Assembly (NCBI GenBank): GCA_039028975.1
Contig: JBCCHB010000150.1
Coordinates: forward strand, 1 to 39,530
Length of the DNA stretch: 39,530 nucleotides
Direction: 5' to 3'
From: JAHBNG01 sp039028975
Lineage (GTDB): Bacteria > Chloroflexota > Anaerolineae > Caldilineales > Caldilineaceae
Shown here: positions 33,832 through 39,530 of the stretch, piece after piece
Layout of the letters: the number at the start of each line of letters is the position of its first letter
How positions within the stretch are numbered: the first letter of the stretch is position 1
Program-made: the position numbers and the translations under genes
Notes under the pieces: generated by a model
What the model saw: the letters and a program-made list of their open reading frames with translations, nothing else
The model's database searches: none
Told to the model about the DNA's origin: nothing

Positions 33832-34752
33832 CTAAAATACACTCATTATCTTGGGAATTGCTGGTCCTAGAATCATGGCAAACAATGCAGGGAAGATGAA
33901 GAAGACCAGCGGAAATAGCATCTTTAGCGGTGCTCGACGAGCAGATTCTTCAGCACGTTGGCGGCGTTTGATACGCATCTGTACAGATTGGGTGTGTAAT
34001 ATATCTTTGATGGAAATACCCATGCTATCAGACTGAATGAGAACCGCTACAAAGTTACTGATATCTGTAACATCGGTTCTGTCGGCCATGTGACGCAAGG
34101 CATCCATGCGAGGGACACCAATTTGAACTTCTATGAGTACTCGACGGATCTCTTGCGCCATTATACTGTCTTTGTGGTAAGCTATTTTTTGTAAAGCTGC
34201 ATCAAATCCCATTCCTGCATCAACACAGATAGAGAGCATATCGAGAACATCAGGTAGTTCACGGGACAGCGTTCTTTTTCGCTTGGATACTTTGCTCTTA
34301 AGCCATAAATTGGGTATGTAGAGCCCAACCACAAATCCAGCAATACCAAATAAAATCGATGAGAAGAGGGGATAACTTGCACTTGCTGTAAAAAATACCA
34401 ACAACCCTAGGGCTGCTCCAACAAGAAATCGGATGCCTAAGAAGTCAGGGATCGACAGCCTTTCTTCGAGACCCGCCGCAACCAAATCCTGCCGTAGAGA
34501 CTGAATGTTCTTGGACGGGGTTAGTGCTTGACCAAGACCTGTAAATCGGCGAATCATGGGTTCTAGGACGCGAACTTCCCAGGAACTGGACATTTCTAAC
34601 TGGCGTAAAGTCGGTATTGCTTCGAGATCATCCCCCAGCACAGACGAGACGAGTGACATCTGGCGTTTGATACGACCTGCACGGATGCCCATAATTAGAG
34701 CAAAGGTGCTGACCATGATACTTATTGCAAAAATCAGAACAGTGGTATCCAT
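33832..34752 (-). CDS. tadC: TadC-type inner-membrane platform protein of the Tad pilus
   Basis: The 306-residue protein carries one type II secretion F domain (about 165-295, with ELPDVLDMLSICVDAGMGFDAAL) between membrane helices: one at the N-terminus (ILIFAISIMVSTFALIMGI type), a pair around 110-150, and one at the C-terminus (LVFFIFPALFAMILG). Together with TadB it forms the membrane platform on which CpaF acts. It begins 1 nt after the TadB stop, with GAGG 6 nt before the ATG, so the two are translated from one transcript. The C-terminal PLVFFIFPALFAMILGPAIP segment is characteristic of TadC rather than TadB. Confidence 0.9.
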   Translation of the reverse strand: MDTTVLIFAISIMVSTFALIMGIRAGRIKRQMSLVSSVLGDDLEAIPTLRQLEMSSSWEVRVLEPMIRRFTGLGQALTPSKNIQSLRQDLVAAGLEERLSIPDFLGIRFLVGAALGLLVFFTASASYPLFSSILFGIAGFVVGLYIPNLWLKSKVSKRKRTLSRELPDVLDMLSICVDAGMGFDAALQKIAYHKDSIMAQEIRRVLIEVQIGVPRMDALRHMADRTDVTDISNFVAVLIQSDSMGISIKDILHTQSVQMRIKRRQRAEESARRAPLKMLFPLVFFIFPALFAMILGPAIPKIMSVF

Positions 34753-34753
34753 C

Positions 34754-35689
34754 TTAAACCTCTATTTTCATCAAATACCGCATAGCAATATTGCCGATGA
34801 TTATCATAATCACTGCGGATATAGGAATAAGAAGCGTCCAGCCAGGTTGAAACATTCCCATCATATAATCAGGGCTGATCATCATCATGACTATGGCCAC
34901 ACCAAATGGCAGAAGGGAGAGGATCCAGCCAGTCATTCTCTGCTGTGCTGTAAGTGATTTAATTTCGCCACGCAGTTCAATACGTTCGCGAATTGTGTGG
35001 GTGATGGTTTCCAGTACCTCTGCAAGGCTTCCGCCTACCTCATTCTGAATGTGAATAGCCGTAACCATCATCTCGAGGTCCTCATTCTTGACTCGCTCTA
35101 CCATGTGGTCCAAGGCATCGGCCAAACTAATCCCTAATGAGGTTTCTTTGATAAGTCGAGCGAATTCATGAGAGATGGGCTGGGGCATCTCATGTTTGAC
35201 TACGTTGCATGCTTGCAAAAGGCCATAACCAGCGCTCAATGAGCCACTCATCAGCGCTAGCATATCCGGTAGTTGGGCTTCAATTGCCGTACTGCGCTTG
35301 CGGATCTGCCGATTGAGTTGGAATGAGGGAATCATGGATGCCGCTATGCCTAATAGAAGACCGCCAAAGAGGTAATCTGAAATAAACCACCCAAGCAAAA
35401 AACCTGCTCCTCCAAAGCTGAGTCGGGCCAAAACAAATTCTGCCACGGTCATCTTGCTATCAGCAGCAATTAGCTTCTGTTCAAGGGGTGAAGTTGTTGA
35501 GCGTTTGACAATCCGTTTGTCAATCAGGTTTGTTAGTTTTTGGTTCAATGTTCTAGAATCTTTGGTCGTTCCAAAGGTAGTCAGAACATTTTCGCTCATC
35601 TCTTTATCAGCCGCTAGCTGTTGATAGATGGCAGCAGCGATGCAGAGAACTGTAACAATCAGGAGTAGTGGTATTAGATAAATGCTCAT
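34754..35689 (-). CDS. tadB: TadB-type inner-membrane platform protein of the Tad pilus
   Basis: The 311-residue protein has an N-terminal membrane helix (IPLLLIVTVLCIAAAIYQ), a helix pair around 85-125, an F domain with AQLPDMLALMSGSLSAGYGLLQA and EVLETITHTIRER, and a C-terminal helix pair after QRMTGWILSLLPFGVA. This last motif is typical of TadB. Its ATG overlaps the stop of the CpaE gene by 4 nt (ATGA), which points to translational coupling; no good Shine-Dalgarno sequence is needed or seen. It would pair with TadC. Confidence 0.9.
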   Translation of the reverse strand: MSIYLIPLLLIVTVLCIAAAIYQQLAADKEMSENVLTTFGTTKDSRTLNQKLTNLIDKRIVKRSTTSPLEQKLIAADSKMTVAEFVLARLSFGGAGFLLGWFISDYLFGGLLLGIAASMIPSFQLNRQIRKRSTAIEAQLPDMLALMSGSLSAGYGLLQACNVVKHEMPQPISHEFARLIKETSLGISLADALDHMVERVKNEDLEMMVTAIHIQNEVGGSLAEVLETITHTIRERIELRGEIKSLTAQQRMTGWILSLLPFGVAIVMMMISPDYMMGMFQPGWTLLIPISAVIMIIIGNIAMRYLMKIEV

Positions 35690-37239
35690 GATGCACGCAA
35701 GATATTCATAAAGGGGAGCATACTTTTTGCTGGTTTTTGACTCATCTCGTTGCGAGAGTCATGATCAAACAATTGGTCGGCCAGAGTATTGATTCGTTTG
35801 GTAAGTAGCGCTCGAGGATGGCTGTTGACAAAGGGTACACCGCGGTTCATTGCGTAGGTTGCCAGACTTGTGTCATCGGGCAATTGGACGACCACTTCAT
35901 GTCCTAATTGCTTACGCACCGTCCTTTCGTCTAGACCGCCTCCGATATTGCTACGATTCAATACTATGTGAATATTGGCATGGACGTCACTCTCCTCATA
36001 AAGCGTCTTTGTCAGAGCCGTTGCACTACGTAGACTGGCAATGTCGGGCGTCATGACCACAACGATATCATCGGCTTGAACAAGTACTTCTAGCAGCGCT
36101 TCATCGGCCACCATTGCTGTGTCAACAATCACGGTTGGCGCAATTTCCGGAAGAAGGGTCAGAATCTCCGCCCATTTCTCCCCAGAAAGCTCGACAAGTT
36201 CATCAAGATGAGCTGGAGCAGCGAGCACCTTTACACCAGAGCTGTGAGCCTGTAAGTGGCCAGCGACAATATCTGTATCTATTTCAGCAATTTCTTCGAG
36301 GCCAGCCAGCGTGTTCCGTGGATGCAAATGGAGCATCAATGAGAGGTGACTTAATCCATGATGGGCCTCAGCTAGAATAACATCGCCTTTTTGACGCTGC
36401 TGCAGAGCCACGGCTAAATTTGCCGCAATTGTACTCCGCCCTACTCCGCCTCGCAGCCCAACGATTGCAATAACACGCTGCCTTGGTGGCGATGATGGCT
36501 TAGTATGGTACCCGTTTGACTGCATGTTATGCTCCATTCTTCCTGTTGAATCATAGCTGACTGGGTAGGCCCGATTTTGGGGAACTCCCTGCTGTGGCTG
36601 GGACGGAATGCCGCCCATATGCCCGTTATAGCCAGTAGGCGCTCCTTTGTTTGAGCGTATGACAGGTGGAAATGCAACAGCTTGAGGTGGGGATTTGTGT
36701 CCTCGGTCGCTTACAAAACTCGGTGAGTGGGTATGTAGCTGAACAACACCATGCTCTGGAAGATGGCTTGCTATCTCTCTATCTTGTGTGCCGCTATTTT
36801 TTATATTGCCATATTCGTTTGCCTTGTGCTCTGAGAAATCATGTATCCGGTGAACTGAGGAGTACTGTTCGGCCTGGGACTGTATGGTGCGTCCGATAAC
36901 AGTCATGAGGTGATGTGGATTGACCGGGCTTACTACGAAGTCTTTGACCCCAGCTTGTAACACAGGTTGCAATGTGGCTAACCATTCTGTTGTAACAAGG
37001 GCAATTAGCGGCGTCTGAGGCACCTCTTCTACACTTTGGGTGATAAGCGATAGCGCCTGAGGGCTGTCCAAATCGATTAGGGCTACGTCTGCAGCTATTT
37101 GATTGAGCCACATAATCGGTTGGGGTTCACCTATGCTCGCAGAGAGCTTCCAGCCCTGAGGTGCAATGAGTTCCTGAATTGTCTCAATATGTTCTCGATT
37201 ATTCGTAATAATGGCGATATGTTGTGAATGCCTGGCCAT
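35686..37239 (-). CDS. cpaE: CpaE/TadZ-like pilus localisation protein with degenerate P-loop
   Basis: CpaE/TadZ proteins place the Tad machine in the cell. The 517-residue product has an atypical receiver domain (1-120; VALIDLDSP at the phosphorylation site, VKDFVVSPVN at the C-terminal end), a long disordered linker (about 125-253, rich in Pro, His, Ser and Gln) and a MinD/ParA-type ATPase domain. The P-loop reads GLRGGVGRST (261-270), with Arg in place of both Lys of the K-G-G-x-G-K-[ST] form, and the Walker A' strand ILAEAHHG lacks the usual Asp pair. ATP turnover may therefore be weak or absent, as in some TadZ proteins. AAGGA lies about 9 nt before the ATG. The assignment is firm; the activity is open. 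Confidence 0.88.
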   Translation of the reverse strand: MARHSQHIAIITNNREHIETIQELIAPQGWKLSASIGEPQPIMWLNQIAADVALIDLDSPQALSLITQSVEEVPQTPLIALVTTEWLATLQPVLQAGVKDFVVSPVNPHHLMTVIGRTIQSQAEQYSSVHRIHDFSEHKANEYGNIKNSGTQDREIASHLPEHGVVQLHTHSPSFVSDRGHKSPPQAVAFPPVIRSNKGAPTGYNGHMGGIPSQPQQGVPQNRAYPVSYDSTGRMEHNMQSNGYHTKPSSPPRQRVIAIVGLRGGVGRSTIAANLAVALQQRQKGDVILAEAHHGLSHLSLMLHLHPRNTLAGLEEIAEIDTDIVAGHLQAHSSGVKVLAAPAHLDELVELSGEKWAEILTLLPEIAPTVIVDTAMVADEALLEVLVQADDIVVVMTPDIASLRSATALTKTLYEESDVHANIHIVLNRSNIGGGLDERTVRKQLGHEVVVQLPDDTSLATYAMNRGVPFVNSHPRALLTKRINTLADQLFDHDSRNEMSQKPAKSMLPFMNILRAS

Positions 37240-37291
37240 GATTGTTCTTCCTTATTACTGTCTATTCTTCAGCTTGCTGGGCCAATGATGC

Positions 37292-38104
37292 TTATCGGAG
37301 GCCGCGGATTAGATCGATTTGGAATCGTTCTGCTAGATAGAATTGATCGACAACGACCGTGTCCGTAGCACTTTCATCATTGGGCGCACGCAACGCAACA
37401 TCTAAATGACCACCAACATCCAGGATGTGTCGAATCGTCAACGCATCCTGTGGTTCGATGGCTAATAGTAGAGACTGTCCTCGTTCATCTGATGTACGGA
37501 ATACACCGCCTTCTTCTTGTGTACCGGACGAACGGCCTCCATCAAGGTTAGAAGCCGGAAGAATAATGGCGTGGACTTCAAGATTTTGCAGAAGCCCAAC
37601 ACTCGTAGCAAGCGGTCCGCTACCTTGTTCCCGAATGACTTCTAGCTCGAATGTTGACATCAGATCGATCTTGTCACCAGGCCGCATTAAACGATTGCTA
37701 ATTAACTTGGATTGGGTGGGAACGGCCATTACAATCTTGCCGTCCGGAATTGAAAGGGCGACCTCTTGAGTTACAATGTCGGGTGTGACCAACTGCTGGA
37801 CGAGGATTGGCTCACCTTCAAATAGATCGACAGAGGACATCTTCCCCAATACCTGTTCCATAGACGTGGCAGTGCCTTCGGGAACTGCATCGATGGGAAA
37901 CTCCTTGAGCACTAACTCTGCATCTGAAATGGAGCGTCGAAACGGAATATCTACTGCGGCCACGATGACTGACCGTGTCGGACCACTGATTAGCGAAGCA
38001 CCGGACGAGTCTGATGCATTGGATAAGACGGCAAACGCCATGACCCCAGCGAGTGCGGCAAAGACGACCGCACCCAACCACCAAAAAAGACCATTGTTCT
38101 TCAT
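37292..38104 (-). CDS. cpaB: CpaB/RcpC-type Flp pilus assembly protein with SAF domain
   Basis: The 270-residue protein has an N-terminal membrane helix (WWLGAVVFAALAGVMAFAVL, about 8-28) followed by a SAF domain (about 44-110; VIVAAVDIPFRRSISDAELVLKEFP split into two strands, and VLGKMSSVDLFEGEPIL) and the RcpC-like region with RPGDKIDLMSTFE and LLLAIEPQDALTIRHILD. CpaB usually supports the secretin in diderm bacteria; here no secretin is encoded, so it should act in the cell wall of a monoderm cell. It follows TadE in the locus and precedes CpaE, a common order. Confidence 0.88.
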   Translation of the reverse strand: MKNNGLFWWLGAVVFAALAGVMAFAVLSNASDSSGASLISGPTRSVIVAAVDIPFRRSISDAELVLKEFPIDAVPEGTATSMEQVLGKMSSVDLFEGEPILVQQLVTPDIVTQEVALSIPDGKIVMAVPTQSKLISNRLMRPGDKIDLMSTFELEVIREQGSGPLATSVGLLQNLEVHAIILPASNLDGGRSSGTQEEGGVFRTSDERGQSLLLAIEPQDALTIRHILDVGGHLDVALRAPNDESATDTVVVDQFYLAERFQIDLIRGLR

Positions 38105-38205
38105 GATTCATTCCATCCAAATTGTAACTTGGTTAGTTTATAGAGCGCTCTTACTACAATAGATACCTTACAAAGGCGCTCCCGTTGAGTTTACTAGGTT
38201 CATCC

Positions 38206-38616
38206 TTAGAAGTCATACAATACCCGCATGGTCGCCCTACTATCCAACTGCAACGGTGGCAAATAGGTAAATGCACCAAATAGGAGTGTGTAGTCATGAC
38301 GTACGGCAATTGTAACTATATCACCTGATTCATAGCTGGTTTGATTAGGCGAAAATGATATTTGGACATCAGTTGGATTCAGGCCAATGTTTTGAATTTC
38401 ATTGTGAATGCGAGATATAGACCCAGATCTGTCGTCTGGATGGATGGTCATCCAGCGCGCACCTTCTCTGGCAGAGTTTGTTAGAGCAATATATGTGCTA
38501 AACCCCATTCCTAGATCCGCTACACCTAGCAATATAAAGAGGAAAAGAGGCAACAGAATGGCCGATTCAACAAGTTGATTGCCTTTTTCGGAGCTGAGCT
38601 TTTCTACTATTTTCAT
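38206..38616 (-). CDS. tadE: TadE-like minor pilin
   Basis: The 136-residue product starts at the ATG at 38616, with GGAG 5 nt upstream. A start at 38661 is open too and would overlap the pilin stop by 4 nt, but it has no Shine-Dalgarno sequence. The segment EKGNQLVESAILLPLFLFILLG has the layout of TadE pseudopilins: a Gly, then Glu at +5, then a hydrophobic helix that stays in the membrane. The conserved TNSAREGARW follows, and the remainder is a small beta-rich domain outside. TadE pseudopilins are processed by the same peptidase as the Flp pilin; no such peptidase gene is in the window. Confidence 0.87.
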   Translation of the reverse strand: MKIVEKLSSEKGNQLVESAILLPLFLFILLGVADLGMGFSTYIALTNSAREGARWMTIHPDDRSGSISRIHNEIQNIGLNPTDVQISFSPNQTSYESGDIVTIAVRHDYTLLFGAFTYLPPLQLDSRATMRVLYDF

Positions 38617-38657
38617 ATTTTCTCCATCCACAATATGAATTCCACCAGTCATTTTCG

Positions 38658-38876
38658 TCATTCATTAAACATCGTGCTGATCGGACCCCAGTAGAGTTCA
38701 AATAGCGTTGAACCTAGCGTAACTACTGCAGCAGCGACAACTACAACGACCAAAACCAAAATCATTGCGTACTCTGCCAAGTCTTGCCCTTCTTCCCGAT
38801 CTAATAATGAGCATACATGACGCCAGGTGCTCAGGATACGCATGGTAAAGTTCAGGATAAGCATGGTGCAGTTCAT
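38658..38876 (-). CDS. flp: Flp/Fap-type major pilin
   Basis: The 72-residue precursor has a leader, then the cleavage and assembly signature REEGQDLAEYAMILVL: cut after Gly, with Glu at +5 and Tyr at +6 (the E-Y pair of Flp pilins), then a Val-rich helix (VLVVVVVAAAVVTLG) and a short tail. The mature pilin is about 44 residues. The leader is longer than usual because its first 14 codons contain a 21-bp duplication giving TMLILN and TMRILS, so the true start could be the ATG at codon 12. Only a weak Shine-Dalgarno sequence is seen at any of the starts. It is the first gene of the tad locus, as is typical. Confidence 0.9.
   Translation of the reverse strand: MNCTMLILNFTMRILSTWRHVCSLLDREEGQDLAEYAMILVLVVVVVAAAVVTLGSTLFELYWGPISTMFNE
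38829..38870. repeat. 21-bp tandem duplication in the pilin leader
   Basis: Two units (38829-38849 and 38850-38870) match at 17 of 21 positions, with the core TCAGGATAnGCATGGT. The period of 7 codons preserves the frame. Confidence 0.75.
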
Positions 38877-38997
38877 TTAGGTTTGTAAACTTTCTTGGTA
38901 CAATATGATTTCCTCATCCCTTAGTGGAATGGGTTGTATCCGTCATCTTCACAATTTCTGTTCAGGCTTGACCGTCTGAGTAGGCTTACTGTTTCTT

Positions 38998-39027
38998 AAA
39001 TGTAAGTTTACAATCAAACTTACATTT
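38998..39027 (-). terminator. 12-bp AT-rich hairpin between the receiver remnant and the tad locus
   Basis: AAATGTAAGTTT (38998-39009) pairs exactly with AAACTTACATTT (39016-39027) around a 6-nt loop. It lies about 50 nt past the stop of the receiver remnant and about 120 nt before the pilin start. It may terminate transcription arriving from the right; a binding site for a regulator of the tad promoter is the alternative. Confidence 0.45.
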
Positions 39028-39076
39028 TTGAACTGTCGTTTTACTGTCAGCCTACAGACCTCGGTTCTATTGATGC

Positions 39077-39371
39077 TCACCTATGCCCAACCATCGTATC
39101 GTTAGATTCTGCCAGCTCTTCAATGAGTTCATCGATGGCGTAAGGCTTCTGGATAAAGTCCGTATGCATATCCTCATGAATTGAGTCGACTAGAATGCTT
39201 CGATTGAAACCCGACGAAAGAATGACTTTTATGTTTGCATATTCTGCGCGAATCTCTGCCAACGTTTCTAGCCCATCCATACCAGACATCTGTATATCCA
39301 AGAAAATCAGGTCAACTGCCTGCTGACGTTCAGCTAGACTCAGCTCCGTTTGAAAAACCGAGTTTGCTCTC
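39077..39371 (-). pseudogene. Truncated receiver (REC) domain, C-terminal part only
   Basis: The open frame carries AVDLIFLDIQMSGMDG with the phospho-acceptor Asp, VILSSGFN with the conserved Ser, and DFIQKPYAIDELIEEL with the conserved Lys. The first strand with the acidic pair and most of helix 1 are missing: the frame meets a TAG stop at 39372-39374, and the only upstream start is a TTG at 39301, just before the phospho-acceptor. The sequence resembles receiver domains at the C-terminus of hybrid histidine kinases. A break or recombination near 39360 has removed the rest, and the 5' region of another gene follows. It should not fold as a working receiver. Confidence 0.75.
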
Positions 39372-39448
39372 TACTGTAGAGACTGCAGAAAACCTATATA
39401 GTGCAAAGTTGCACCTCAACGTATACGAAGAAACAAGGAGGTGCAAAA

Positions 39449-39530
39449 ATGCCCATACCATCTATCGACAGCAGAGCAGCGAGCAAAACAAGTGAAGGTC
39501 ACTTTCTGCGCAAACTAGAACAAGAGTTTC
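39449..39530 (+). CDS. 5' end of an unidentified gene cut by the window edge
   Basis: A near-perfect Shine-Dalgarno sequence AAGGAGGTG (39435-39443) precedes an ATG at 39449 that opens a frame to the end of the window (27 codons; MPIPSIDSRAASKTSEGHFL, then RKLEQEF). The fragment is too short to identify. It faintly recalls the start of DUF1670-type proteins known from Chloroflexota, which I would not rely on. Upstream are the short palindromes TCTCTACTGTAGAGA (39368-39382) and GTGCAAAGTTGCAC (39401-39414), either of which could be an operator. Confidence 0.55.
   Translation, partial: MPIPSIDSRAASKTSEGHFLRKLEQEF

Noticed and set aside
38974..38985. Shared CTGAGTAGGC word with the nested hairpin at 18445-18454
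   Set aside because: Only 10 bases agree and the flanks differ; chance or a common short repeat is enough.
39235..39495. 86-codon plus-strand frame at the right edge
   Set aside because: It covers the receiver remnant in antisense and overlaps, in another frame, the better-supported gene start at 39449.
1..39530. Transposase, integrase, phage or plasmid genes
   Set aside because: I looked for transposase-type, integrase and phage structural proteins among all plausible frames and found none; mobile traces are limited to short palindromes and gene remnants.

Overview
The window (about 39.5 kb, roughly half GC, dense, no rRNA, tRNA, prophage or CRISPR seen) looks like chromosomal DNA from a monoderm-type environmental bacterium, most probably a Chloroflexota member of the Anaerolineae/Caldilineae kind. 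The reasons are: a Tad pilus locus with no secretin or outer-membrane lipoprotein genes, Hanks-type kinases beside it, a giant delta-60/DUF11/SdrD-B secreted protein ending in FLPMVVR, expansions of enolase-superfamily, PhyH and amidohydrolase-2 enzymes, and many short dispersed palindromes. The phylum assignment is inference from gene content only.

Left part (1-12 kb, mostly minus strand): a giant secreted protein gene of about 3,284 codons (1663-11517) occupies 10 kb. Its product runs signal peptide, seven delta-60 repeats (probably one seven-bladed propeller), a LamG/DUF8202-like region, an SdrD-B domain, an NHL-like region, a second SdrD-B domain, six DUF11 repeats joined by Asp-rich DEDDHD linkers, a third SdrD-B domain, two more DUF11 repeats and an Fn3-like tail. 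Downstream lies a broken copy of its 5' end (268-861), frameshifted by a GC dinucleotide, and a fragment of a PD-(D/E)XK nuclease. A MITE-like nested inverted repeat touches the 5' end of the giant gene and falsely lengthens its reading frame.

Middle part (12.3-26.9 kb, mixed strands): a catabolic island. It has an S10 serine carboxypeptidase-like enzyme, an amidohydrolase-2, a proline-racemase-superfamily enzyme with a Ser/Cys pair, a ManD/RspA-like dehydratase, a GH4 glycosidase with a CHGV motif, two further enolase-superfamily enzymes, a PhyH dioxygenase, a FAD-dependent amine/amino-acid-type oxidase and a cytochrome P450. Together they suggest oxidation and dehydration of sugar acids or of hydroxylated or amino acids; no transporter or regulator is intact, and a decayed MFS transporter remains at 18432-18720. 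Around it sit inverted 15-bp tandem arrays, a 69-residue unknown gene, and a striking set of four 11-bp direct repeats in front of a -10 box, which resembles a PhoB-type promoter.

Right part (27.2-38.9 kb, all minus strand): a Tad/Flp pilus locus in the order flp pilin, TadE, CpaB, CpaE/TadZ, TadB, TadC, a membrane TPR/PD40 protein and the CpaF/TadA ATPase, followed by two tandem, membrane-anchored Ser/Thr kinases. Several junctions overlap or nearly touch, so much of this is likely one transcript. At the right edge are a truncated receiver domain and the first 27 codons of another gene with a perfect Shine-Dalgarno sequence.
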